Source of the DNA: Lachnospiraceae bacterium
GTDB taxonomy: Bacteria > Bacillota > Clostridia > Lachnospirales > Lachnospiraceae
NCBI GenBank assembly: GCA_029338675.1
Contig: JAQYAV010000070.1
Coordinates: 1 to 34,032, forward strand
Direction of reading: 5' to 3'
DNA: 34,032 bases
Part shown: positions 25,631 to 34,032 of the stretch, piece after piece
Layout of the letters: each line of letters begins with the position of its first letter
Numbering within the stretch: the first letter of the stretch is position 1
Made by a program: the position numbers and the translations under genes
The notes under the pieces: model-generated
The model's database searches: none
What the model was told of the DNA's origin: nothing
Seen by the model: the letters and a program-made list of their open reading frames with translations, nothing else

Positions 25631-25856
25631 AACAATACCCTCATAATCAAAACTATTTCTTGTGGTTTCAAATTACCATAATCAGCTTTATAATAATCAT
25701 AAGCTTTAGCAAATTTTTAAAATATATTTCGTTTTTTCTTGATTAGTTATCACTTATTATTTTATTTGTTAATTTACTAATTTTTACTTGCTAATTTATT
25801 ATTTTTCAACTTGTTTATTTGTTAACTTGTTTATTTTCTTCTTTTGAAATAATTTA

Positions 25857-26426
25857 TTAAAACATCTTAAACAACTTTTTTATTTTTTCTCTTCTCATCG
25901 GAATTACTTCTTTATTTTTTATATATTTAAATGTATATTTCTCACCTTTAGTTGCAAGCATATTCAAATATTTTTCAAGTAGCGCTCTTGACTCTGGATG
26001 TAATAATTTTGAAGCTCGCCCCTTCATATAATAATCAAGAGGATTTCTTTCAGTATATGCATCCTTATTATATGTTTTACAAGCAGCCATTCTATCGCAA
26101 AACATTTCAATTACATACTGTTTTGGCATAGGCATTCCTACTAATCCTTTAGATTTATCAACACTATAATCTATCCAATATTCAAGGTGATGCTTGTTTC
26201 TTCCTTTATGATGCAACCATGAAGAAGTATAGCCTTTATCTTCTCTCTCTGCATCATTAGGGCTTCTATTTCCCTGATAATATTTTGCACCCATTGAAAA
26301 CTCAGTCCACGAATACTTAGACAAATCATGTAATAAACCCTGCTTGTATAAACCTACAGCAAAACAATGCTTCATTACACACATCTTATGTTTATTTATT
26401 GTCTTAAAATGCTCTAACCACTTCAA
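25857..26426 (-). CDS. DUF5662-like protein with HD-type histidine pattern
   Basis: A 189-residue soluble protein. The region MKHCFAVGLYKQGLLHDLSK has a His, then His-Asp, and WLHHKGRNKHHLEYW adds paired His residues; this H...HD...HH...H spacing recalls HD-superfamily metal sites. I recall it as DUF5662 from anaerobic Firmicutes, of unknown function. The start is a TTG at 26426: GAGGTG lies 7 bases before it, inside the end of the isochorismatase-like gene. It is the last gene of the five-gene operon and almost overlaps the preceding gene (two bases). After it, 25631-25856 holds only AT-rich DNA with two direct copies of AACTTGTTTATTT. Confidence 0.7.
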   Translation of the reverse strand: MKWLEHFKTINKHKMCVMKHCFAVGLYKQGLLHDLSKYSWTEFSMGAKYYQGNRSPNDAEREDKGYTSSWLHHKGRNKHHLEYWIDYSVDKSKGLVGMPMPKQYVIEMFCDRMAACKTYNKDAYTERNPLDYYMKGRASKLLHPESRALLEKYLNMLATKGEKYTFKYIKNKEVIPMRREKIKKLFKMF

Positions 26427-26427
26427 A

Positions 26428-26946
26428 CTATATCACCTCTATCTGGCACATTTTCATAGCCTCTAATGCATTATTATGACTGTCTACTGTAACACCTGCA
26501 CATGCATTTGCTACAACCTTTATATCTGCTTCTGGAAGTGCTGCCTTAAATAACATTGCGTTTGAAATAACACATATATCTGTACACAATCCAACTAACA
26601 CAATCTCGTCATAATTATTTTCTTTTACATAATTCATAAATTCAATGCTTCCAAATGTAGGCTTATCGAATACATTTTTATCATTTGTATATCCAATAAG
26701 CTCTTTACATATCTGCCAGCCTTCAGTATTAATTATACAGTGCTCAACAGGTAAATTTTTTCCTTCTTTTGTTGAAAGATAATCACTATAATGTGTATCT
26801 CTTGTAAAAATCACATCGTATTTCTTTTTTGTTGATTCTTCAACACATTCTTTAACTTTAGGAACAATGGAAACCGCTTCCTTAGTACCTAAACTTCCAT
26901 CTATGAAATCATTTTGCATGTCAATAACTGCAAGTAATTTTCTCAT
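26428..26946 (-). CDS. isochorismatase-like cysteine hydrolase
   Basis: A 172-residue alpha/beta hydrolase of the nicotinamidase/isochorismatase family. The Asp-Lys-Cys triad is present: Asp in AVIDMQNDFIDGSLG near residue 10, Lys in NVFDKPTFGS, and Cys in VGLCTDICVISNA. Nicotinamidase is the commonest role in bacteria, but several amide hydrolases share this pattern, so the substrate is left open. The ATG at 26946 has AAGGA about 9 bases before it; an ATG at 26955 would sit against that site. It follows apbE by 24 bases in the same operon. Confidence 0.86.
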   Translation of the reverse strand: MRKLLAVIDMQNDFIDGSLGTKEAVSIVPKVKECVEESTKKKYDVIFTRDTHYSDYLSTKEGKNLPVEHCIINTEGWQICKELIGYTNDKNVFDKPTFGSIEFMNYVKENNYDEIVLVGLCTDICVISNAMLFKAALPEADIKVVANACAGVTVDSHNNALEAMKMCQIEVI

Positions 26947-26970
26947 AACAATCATTCCTTTCTAAATTAA

Positions 26971-27993
26971 CTACTTACTGAAGAACTTAACATCTCCAAC
27001 TATTTTCACTTCATTATTCTTATCAATAAAAATTGCAGAAGCATTATATTTTTCTAGAAGTGGTAAGGACTTTTCATACCCTAATATAAAGCATGCTGTA
27101 GATAATCCATCACTAACTAAGCCATTATCACATATTATTGAAACAGATGCATATTCTGATTCTGCACAAACTCCTGTTTTAGGATTAAGAATATGATGAT
27201 ATTTTTTTCCATCCTTTTCAATATATTTTTCATAGTCACCTGATGTAGAGATAAATGTTGTTTTATTTGGCTCAATTGAAACAAATCCAATATAATCATC
27301 TACTGTTCCTTTTGGATTTCTAATTCCAACACGCCAATTTTCTTTAGTAGGTTTTCTTCCATATACCAAAATACTTCCACCAACACTCACATTAGCACCA
27401 CCTACTTTATCTCTATCTAATTGTTTTTTAACAATATCTAAAGCATATCCTTTGCCCACTGAGCCTAAATCAATAATCATTCCTTCTTTTTTTATTATGA
27501 CACCATCTTCTTCAATAATTATATTATCATATCCAACATCCTGAAGGACTTCCTTTATCTCATCCTCAGTTGGCACCTTAAAATCTTCATTAGAAGCTTC
27601 TTCGATATTCCACAAATTAGCCAATGGTCTTATTGTAATATCTAAAGCGCCATCCGAAGCCTTACAAATTTCATATGCTTTTGAAATTGCCTCATATAAA
27701 TCTTTATCTATTTCATTTTTTTTGCCTACCTCATAAGAAGAATTAAGGTTTGCCAAATCACTATCCTTTCTCCAAGAAATAGTCTGATCTAATCTTTTTA
27801 TACTTCTTATTGCTTTTGCTGCCTGTTCATCAGTATTACCTATTCCATATATCTTTACATTTACAACTGTTCCCATAGCAAAGTCTGTTTTTTCAGACGC
27901 TGCTCTAGTTAACCCACCTTTTTTTGTTCCTAAAATAACTGCAATCATCAAAATAATTGCAGCTAAAAGCTTTAATGCTGTTGACGTTTTCAT
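26971..27993 (-). CDS. apbE: FAD:protein FMN transferase (ApbE family)
   Basis: Attaches FMN covalently to a threonine of target proteins, mainly subunits of Na+-pumping NADH and Rnf complexes, outside the membrane. The 340-residue protein begins with a hydrophobic signal or anchor segment (about 5-22, ALKLLAAIILMIAVIL) without a lipobox Cys. It then has the family's FAMGTVVNVKIYG, DGALDITIRPLANLW, IIDLGSVGKGYALDIV, GGSILVYG, and STSGDYEKYI then HHILNPKTG with FAD and metal ligands. Length is normal. It lies between fliB-like and isochorismatase-like genes; its flavoprotein partner is not in the window. Confidence 0.92.
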   Translation of the reverse strand: MKTSTALKLLAAIILMIAVILGTKKGGLTRAASEKTDFAMGTVVNVKIYGIGNTDEQAAKAIRSIKRLDQTISWRKDSDLANLNSSYEVGKKNEIDKDLYEAISKAYEICKASDGALDITIRPLANLWNIEEASNEDFKVPTEDEIKEVLQDVGYDNIIIEEDGVIIKKEGMIIDLGSVGKGYALDIVKKQLDRDKVGGANVSVGGSILVYGRKPTKENWRVGIRNPKGTVDDYIGFVSIEPNKTTFISTSGDYEKYIEKDGKKYHHILNPKTGVCAESEYASVSIICDNGLVSDGLSTACFILGYEKSLPLLEKYNASAIFIDKNNEVKIVGDVKFFSK

Positions 27994-28024
27994 AAATTCT
28001 ACACCTTTTATATAATATACTCAT

Positions 28025-29185
28025 TTATTTTCTTATAACCTGTACCATATTTTCAAAGCAAAACATTGGATGCGCAGATAAAATTCCTTCTAAAGACATC
28101 AAATTATTATCCGAATGTTCTATTTGCCTTGAAAATAAATAACATATTTTTTCGTTATCCTCTTTAGAAAAGACTTTATTATTTCCTAGCCACTTTGCCA
28201 TTCCCCATTCTTTAATAATCAAAGTACAAAGCAAAGAAAATTTTATCATAGCCTGTATATTATAATCATAAACACTTCCAAGTAAATATGTATATACAAA
28301 ATAATTAAATATATTATCGTACTCATAATATCTACTTTCCATATAAGCCTCAAAATCTCTGCATAATTCAATATACTCTTCATCAGAATTAGAATCGTAT
28401 AATATTGAAGTAATATAATCCATATCCTTCGGCCAATTATCATTTATTTTTTCTAGCCCTTTTAACATATCGATATATGATTTAAATATAGTCTTTCTGC
28501 TTAAACCACACATTATTTTTGAATTATCTTGTTTAGATATGTTATTACAGTATTCTTTAATTGCTCCAAAATATTTCTTTTTATAATATGTGATTTTATT
28601 CTTTATTCCCAGCTTCTCATATTCAAAAAGTTTCTTTTGAACACCCTCACTCAACCATAAAATATCTATCATTTTATGCTCAAATGAATCATTTTGCTTC
28701 ATTATCTTAAAAACTGTTTTTCTTACAAATAGCAACGTTTCAAGCAATTCATTGTCAACCTCTTTGTCCTTTCGAACAATGTATGAATTATCTCTAATTC
28801 TATACTTATTATGATTGTTCTTTGACAAAATAAGTTTAGCTGCTTCTGGACAAGACATGGAAAGCGCTGCTTCAATTAAACTCCCATAATTTTCAAAATG
28901 TCTTGGATATCTCCTACATGTTTTACAAAGATAATCTTCACCTACATTGTTATACAAATCGCATAGATTAGAACGATTTAAGAAGCTACATCTAGAACCA
29001 TTTTGAAGAAAAATCTTTTCATTTTGATCAATATGCTTGCAAATGTATCTACTATTACTACAGTCAACGTATTTTTCAAGTGATTTATCGTCGATAACAA
29101 TTGCCCAACCTTCACAACAAGTCATTGGACATTTATCAGCAATACATTTAAAATTCTTATAATAATCAGGCATTCTATATTTCAT
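28025..29185 (-). CDS. FliB-family protein, putative flagellin lysine N-methylase
   Basis: A 386-residue cytoplasmic protein. The N-terminus has the FliB pattern KYRMPDYYKNFKCIADKCPMTCCEGWAI. It is followed by a second cysteine set in GSRCSFLNRSNLCDLY and YLCKTCRRYPRHFENYG, probably an Fe-S or zinc site. FliB of Salmonella methylates lysines of flagellin. Clostridial relatives are common and often stand away from flagellar genes, as here, so the substrate is uncertain. GAGG precedes the ATG. It is the second gene of its operon, 15 bases after a small unknown gene and 31 before apbE. Confidence 0.86.
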   Translation of the reverse strand: MKYRMPDYYKNFKCIADKCPMTCCEGWAIVIDDKSLEKYVDCSNSRYICKHIDQNEKIFLQNGSRCSFLNRSNLCDLYNNVGEDYLCKTCRRYPRHFENYGSLIEAALSMSCPEAAKLILSKNNHNKYRIRDNSYIVRKDKEVDNELLETLLFVRKTVFKIMKQNDSFEHKMIDILWLSEGVQKKLFEYEKLGIKNKITYYKKKYFGAIKEYCNNISKQDNSKIMCGLSRKTIFKSYIDMLKGLEKINDNWPKDMDYITSILYDSNSDEEYIELCRDFEAYMESRYYEYDNIFNYFVYTYLLGSVYDYNIQAMIKFSLLCTLIIKEWGMAKWLGNNKVFSKEDNEKICYLFSRQIEHSDNNLMSLEGILSAHPMFCFENMVQVIRK

Positions 29186-29200
29186 GCTATTACCTCAAAA

Positions 29201-29431
29201 TTAATGATGATATCCCACCATTTTATTTTCATACTCATCTAATTTTTTCTTAAAATTAAGATAATCTTTTTCTTTAATATCGCCTTTTTTATAATACTCT
29301 TCTAATTTGAATGAAATTTCTTTTTTTGCATCATGTGCCAAATCCTTATAATTATTTGACAGATTCATCTGCAATTCATTAAATAATCCCTCTATAGTTT
29401 TCTTGGCTTGCTTTGATTTTGAATTAAACAT
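29201..29431 (-). CDS. small hypothetical helical protein
   Basis: A 76-residue charged protein, very rich in Lys and Glu, starting MFNSKSKQAKKTIEGLFNEL and ending ENKMVGYHH. It is predicted from composition to be all alpha helix, perhaps a coiled coil; there is no signal or membrane segment. I do not recognise a family. It has GAGGTGA about 5 bases before the ATG, its own good promoter, and is only 15 bases upstream of the FliB-like gene, which supports a real gene. Function unknown. Confidence 0.72.
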   Translation of the reverse strand: MFNSKSKQAKKTIEGLFNELQMNLSNNYKDLAHDAKKEISFKLEEYYKKGDIKEKDYLNFKKKLDEYENKMVGYHH

Positions 29432-29462
29432 ATGCTCACCTCACAAACGATATTTATATTAC

Positions 29463-29491
29463 AGTATAACATCTATATACTTTCATTTCAA
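29463..29491 (-). promoter_or_regulatory. promoter of the small-protein/FliB/ApbE operon
   Basis: On the minus strand TTGAAA (29491-29486), a 17-base spacer and TATACT (29468-29463). The start would be near 29456, about 25 bases before the first gene. Two tandem 22-bp repeats stand directly upstream. Confidence 0.65.
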
Positions 29492-29494
29492 ATA

Positions 29495-29538
29495 ATATCC
29501 CAATGTTGTTACTGTCATATCCCAATATTGTTACTGTC
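29495..29538 (-). repeat. two tandem 22-bp repeats upstream of the operon promoter
   Basis: Copies at 29495-29516 and 29517-29538 are head to tail and differ at one base. On the minus strand each begins GACAGTAACAA and ends ATTGGGATAT. The nearer copy ends three bases from the -35 box. The 22-bp period is about two turns of DNA, so two proteins would bind on one face, as for direct-repeat activator sites. Which regulator would bind is not shown. Confidence 0.75.
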
Positions 29539-29866
29539 AAGTAATCGTTGGCACGATTGTTACCCGTACGCTTTCTTCGCGTTGATGGTTCTATTCCGGG
29601 GCCGCTTCCGAAAGCTGTCTTATTCAATCACATATTCATCTTATTACTTATCTATATTCCTGCAAGGCTTTCCCATATTTTATGGACTGAACCTTCAACC
29701 GATTCATACAAATAAATCAAGCTTCCCTTCACTGGGTATTCATATCCTTTTCCAGTCTTTTTCTTTATCTGACCTGACATTAAGATATCATTTTCTATCT
29801 TTAAACTACAACCTGCTCAAATGTTGGCATCTTTAGTTTTGAAATTATATTATATTAAGCTGATAA
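29539..29866. other. non-coding stretch with a GC-richer core, origin unclear
   Basis: About 330 bases between divergent transcripts. The core at about 29540-29625 is clearly richer in G and C than its surroundings and holds short hairpins, such as ACGC(N7)GCGT and a GTAAT/ATTGTTAC inverted repeat. On the minus strand a short open run at about 29660-29800 reads MSGQIKKKTGKGYEYPVKGS then VEGSVHKIWESLAGI before a stop, with stops upstream. It looks like a decayed gene or insertion remnant, but I cannot assign it. A plus-strand frame through the region has implausible composition and no ribosome binding site. Confidence 0.4.
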
Positions 29867-29895
29867 TTTACATTGTATAAATATTTTGCTACAAT
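29867..29895 (+). promoter_or_regulatory. promoter of the ABC-F gene
   Basis: TTTACA (29867-29872), a 17-base spacer and TACAAT (29890-29895). The start would be near 29902, giving a 40-base leader with AAAGGAGG before the ATG. There is no room for a long attenuating leader of the kind seen before antibiotic-resistance ABC-F genes. Confidence 0.7.
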
Positions 29896-29941
29896 GACAT
29901 AGCATTTAATTTGTATTTAACAAACAAAAGGAGGATAACTT

Positions 29942-31873
29942 ATGCTTTTGGCATGTCAAAATATAACTAAATCTTTTGGAGTTAAAACAATTCTACAAAA
30001 TATTTCATTTCACATTGAAGATAATGAAAAAATAGCTATAGTTGGCATAAATGGTTGTGGTAAAACTACTCTTCTTAAAATAATTATGGGGCAGGAGTCT
30101 CAAGATAGCGGTCAAGTTGTTCAAGCAAAAGATACAACAATTGGATACCTATCTCAGCATCAAGATATATCATTTGATAATACAATTTATGCTGAAATGC
30201 TAGAGACAAAGCAGCATCTTATAGACTTAGAAGCGCAAATAAGAAAATTAGAATTAGAAATGCAAAGTTTAGAAGGCGAACAGCTAGAACAAGTACTTGA
30301 AATATACAATAGGCTATCAAGCAAATATGACCGTGAAAATGGCTATGCATACGAAAGTGAAGTTACTGGAGTCCTAAAAGGTTTAGGATTTGATAAAGCA
30401 GACTATGAACGTCATATAAATACTCTATCAGGTGGACAAAAAATGAGAATTGCGTTAGGTAAACTTCTTTTAACAAAGCCTGATATAATAATACTTGATG
30501 AGCCTACCAACCATCTTGATATGAGTTCTATTTCTTGGCTTGAGGGTTATTTATCATCCTATAAAGGTAGTGTAATAATCGTAAGTCATGATCGATATTT
30601 CATTGATAAAATAGCAACAAAAATTGTCGAAATAGATAATACTAAGGGAATCATTTATAATGGAAATTATACATACTACGCATCTAAAAGAGCCGAATTA
30701 AGAGCCAATCAAATGAAGGCATACCTGAATCAGCAACAAGAAATAAAGCATCAAGAGGAAGTCATTGCCAAGCTCAAGCAATTTAACAGAGAAAAATCAA
30801 TTAAACGTGCTGAAAGTCGCGAAAAATCATTAAATAAAATTGAAGTATTAGAAAAACCAACCGAAGTAAATAGCGAAATGAACTTAAAGCTTACACCTTC
30901 TGTAGAAAGTGGAAATGATGTTCTCACGATAAATGGATTATCTAAAGCATATGGTTCTACTATTTTATTTGATAATATAGATTTGGAGATAAAACGTGGT
31001 GAACATGTATCACTTATTGGTGCAAACGGAACAGGAAAAACTACTATACTAAAGCTTATAACACATCGTGAAACAAAGGATTCTGGTGTAATAACTTTAG
31101 GTTCAAGAGTCAAAATCGGATATTATGATCAGGAACATCAAGTTTTATCAAATAATAAAACAATTTTTGAGGAATTATCTGATTCATATCCAGATCTTAC
31201 TAACACTCAGATACGAAACGTGTTAGCTGCATTTTTATTCACAGGTGACGATGTTTTTAAACAGATTAAAGACTTATCAGGTGGAGAGAAAGGCCGAGTT
31301 TCTCTTGCAAAGCTTATGCTTTCTCCAGCTAATTTCTTAATTTTAGATGAGCCTACTAATCATCTTGATATTCAATCAAAAGAAATATTAGAAAATGCGC
31401 TAAAAAATTATACAGGCACATTGCTTACAGTTAGCCACGATAGATATTTCGTTAATTCAATATCTACCCGAATAATTGAATTAAAAGACAAACAAATATA
31501 CAACTTCATTGGTGATTACAATTATTATGAAAGTCACAAAGAAAATATATATGAAACAAACAAGTCATCAAAAGTGCTTGCTTTTTCTTCAGTATCTCAA
31601 ATAGAAAATACTGAAGAAAAAAAATCAAGCAAATCTGATTACTTAAAATTAAAAGAAGAACAGGCCAAACAAAGAAAAATACAAAATGACCTAAAAAAAC
31701 TCGAATCAAAAATTGAAGAATTAGAAACAAAGATTGAGGAAATCGATATTTTAATAAACGATTCACAAAATGCAACTAATTCTCATAAACTAGCAGAATT
31801 ATCTGCTAGCAGAGAAGAATATGATAAAGAATTACTTGAAACATATGATAAATACTATGAATTATTAGACTAA
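29942..31873 (+). CDS. ABC-F family ATPase (YdiF/Uup-like ribosome-associated factor)
   Basis: A 643-residue soluble protein with two ABC domains and no membrane part. First domain: Walker A GINGCGKTT at 35-43, signature LSGGQKMR, Walker B IIILDEPTNHLD. The inter-domain linker has the charged helix FNREKSIKRAESREKSLNKI typical of ABC-F. Second domain: Walker A GANGTGKTT, signature LSGGEKGR, Walker B FLILDEPTNHLD. A C-terminal coiled coil (about 560-643) follows, Lys/Glu-rich. ABC-F proteins act on ribosomes; the YdiF/Uup type is widespread, and some members protect ribosomes from antibiotics, but nothing here points to resistance. AAAGGAGG precedes the ATG. It converges with the arabinofuranosidase gene, four bases apart. 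Confidence 0.92.
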   Translation: MLLACQNITKSFGVKTILQNISFHIEDNEKIAIVGINGCGKTTLLKIIMGQESQDSGQVVQAKDTTIGYLSQHQDISFDNTIYAEMLETKQHLIDLEAQIRKLELEMQSLEGEQLEQVLEIYNRLSSKYDRENGYAYESEVTGVLKGLGFDKADYERHINTLSGGQKMRIALGKLLLTKPDIIILDEPTNHLDMSSISWLEGYLSSYKGSVIIVSHDRYFIDKIATKIVEIDNTKGIIYNGNYTYYASKRAELRANQMKAYLNQQQEIKHQEEVIAKLKQFNREKSIKRAESREKSLNKIEVLEKPTEVNSEMNLKLTPSVESGNDVLTINGLSKAYGSTILFDNIDLEIKRGEHVSLIGANGTGKTTILKLITHRETKDSGVITLGSRVKIGYYDQEHQVLSNNKTIFEELSDSYPDLTNTQIRNVLAAFLFTGDDVFKQIKDLSGGEKGRVSLAKLMLSPANFLILDEPTNHLDIQSKEILENALKNYTGTLLTVSHDRYFVNSISTRIIELKDKQIYNFIGDYNYYESHKENIYETNKSSKVLAFSSVSQIENTEEKKSSKSDYLKLKEEQAKQRKIQNDLKKLESKIEELETKIEEIDILINDSQNATNSHKLAELSASREEYDKELLETYDKYYELLD

Positions 31874-31877
31874 TAAA

Positions 31878-33404
<1,527 letters not shown>

Positions 33405-33512
33405 TTACTAATAATTCTTATTCTGTCTATTTTATATAAACTATATCTATTTGTTTCATAAAAAAAATATATTAGTATAAGTTAAATCAACAGTTACGAA
33501 AAAACTTAAGCA

Positions 33513-33604
33513 GATTTCATAGATGCTTTCATGGATGCTTTCATGAATGCTTTCATGGATGCTTTTATGGATGCTTTCATGAATGCTTTTATATATGCTC
33601 AAAT
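33513..33604. repeat. 12-bp minisatellite
   Basis: Six clear head-to-tail copies of a 12-bp unit, GATGCTTTCATG, starting at 33521, with a partial copy before and a diverged one after. Most copies differ at one or two bases (A/G at the start, C/T in the TTTCAT part). It lies between the rRNA terminator and abfA. Read on the minus strand it would encode a short MKAS-type repeat ending at 33506, but without a ribosome binding site. The 33378-33512 part holds only AT-rich DNA and the abfA ribosome binding site. Confidence 0.9.
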
Positions 33605-33696
33605 ATAATCACCTATTGATATAAAAATACAAAAAATACAATTATTAAGCTATAATAAAATAACTCAAATATATCATAATTTATGTTATAAATTTT

Positions 33697-33725
33697 TAAA
33701 AAAAAAGCACACTAAAAGTGTGCTT
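33697..33725 (-). terminator. rRNA operon terminator
   Basis: AAGCACACT (33705-33713) pairs with AGTGTGCTT (33717-33725) around a three-base loop, followed on the minus strand by nine Ts (33706-33698). It lies about 65 bases beyond the 23S rRNA 3' end, with no 5S gene or tRNA between. Confidence 0.9.
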
Positions 33726-33789
33726 ATAAATGTACTTTCAGAACTTCATACAAAGCTTCATCCAAATCTTTCTTTCTAGGAAACCTATA

Positions 33790-34032
33790 AAGGATAAGCC
33801 CTCGACCTATTAGTACTTGTCAGCTGAATGTGTTACCACACTTACACTTCAAGCCTATCAACCTTGTAGTCTTCAAGGGGTCTTACTCTTACGATGGGAT
33901 ATCTTATCTTGAGGGGGGCTTCACGCTTAGATGCCTTCAGCGTTTATCCCTTCCGGACTTGGCTACTCTGCTATGCTGTTGGTACAACAACAGATACACC
34001 AGCGGTCCGTCCATCCCGGTCCTCTCGTACTA
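33790..34032 (-). rRNA. 23S ribosomal RNA, 3' end (5' part beyond window)
   Basis: The last ~243 bases of 23S rRNA. On the minus strand the window enters at the sarcin-ricin loop, TAGTACGAGAGGACCGGGA, and passes through the familiar domain VI helices (GGGATGGACGGACCGCTGG, TTGATAGGCTTGAAGTG). It ends at the conserved 3' terminus around GAGGGCTTATCCTT. The length from the sarcin-ricin loop to the end agrees with E. coli. The rest of the gene and any 16S gene lie beyond the right edge. The mature 3' end is estimated from conservation. Confidence 0.97.

Noticed and set aside
25631-25856. Possible regulatory repeats after dnaE start
   Set aside because: Two copies of AACTTGTTTATTT in low-complexity AT-rich DNA; not distinguishable from chance.
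29432-29836. Plus-strand open frame of 134 codons
   Set aside because: No ribosome binding site, odd composition rich in Phe, Ser, Tyr and Cys, starts inside the promoter of the opposite operon and crosses the tandem repeats.
29942-31873. Antibiotic-resistance ABC-F gene
   Set aside because: Short leader without attenuator, linker of the YdiF/Uup type, and housekeeping neighbours; resistance cannot be supported.
33506-33590. Small repeat peptide (MKAS repeats) on the minus strand
   Set aside because: No ribosome binding site and an upstream stop; the frame is a by-product of a 12-bp period.
33513-33604. CRISPR array
   Set aside because: Repeats are 12 bp and directly adjacent with no spacers.

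Overview
The window is an AT-rich stretch (clearly below 40% GC by eye) from a low-GC Firmicute, most likely a Lachnospiraceae-type anaerobe. The reasons are the protein flavour of DUF1836, the small DUF6145-like protein, the DUF5662-like protein and the AP2/HNH-like protein, together with strong AGGAGG ribosome binding sites and TTGACA/TATAAT-type promoters. The identification is inference from recognised families; no database was searched. Almost all genes lie on the minus strand. Plus-strand exceptions are the DUF1836 end, a PilZ gene, the AP2/HNH-like gene and an ABC-F gene. The window is mostly ordinary chromosomal housekeeping. No intact mobile element, CRISPR array or tRNA was seen.

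Layout from left to right: (1) 1-441, the 3' part of a DUF1836 regulator gene cut by the window edge, then a two-way terminator and an AT-rich tandem repeat. (2) 654-4503, purB, a LysR-type regulator and purA, i.e. the AMP branch of purine synthesis. (3) 4779-5123, a lone PilZ (cyclic-di-GMP receptor) gene with a leader hairpin. (4) 5317-8982, glmM, an undecaprenyl-phosphate sugar transferase and rfbD, a cell-wall and surface polysaccharide operon with a good promoter. (5) 9107-10051, a lipid-kinase-like gene. (6) 10128-12554, queD-queE-folE-queC, the preQ0 half of queuosine synthesis. (7) 12792-14279, thrC. (8) 14446-15300, a secreted 3D-domain protein, divergent from (9) 15538-16326, a two-AP2-domain protein with an HNH-like centre. 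(10) 16331-20256, dapA, dapB, a DUF6145-like gene, coaX and dusB, read from a promoter through a lysine riboswitch (20305-20513). (11) 20589-25630, dnaE overlapping an rRNA-type SPOUT methyltransferase, then an SSB gene. (12) 25857-29431, a five-gene operon: small unknown protein, FliB-like, ApbE, isochorismatase-like and DUF5662-like. Its promoter carries two tandem 22-bp repeats directly upstream. (13) 29942-31873, an ABC-F ATPase, convergent with (14) 31878-33377, a GH51 arabinofuranosidase. (15) 33513-33604, a 12-bp minisatellite. (16) The 3' end of a 23S rRNA gene running out of the window, followed by a strong terminator and with no 5S gene between.

The points most worth a second look are the AP2/HNH-like protein and its terminator-like leader, the tandem 22-bp repeats in front of the FliB/ApbE operon with unexplained GC-richer DNA behind them, the LysR gene between purB and purA, the 23S rRNA without a following 5S, and the 12-bp minisatellite. 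I did not find a clearly new multi-gene system; the window looks largely like conserved core genome.
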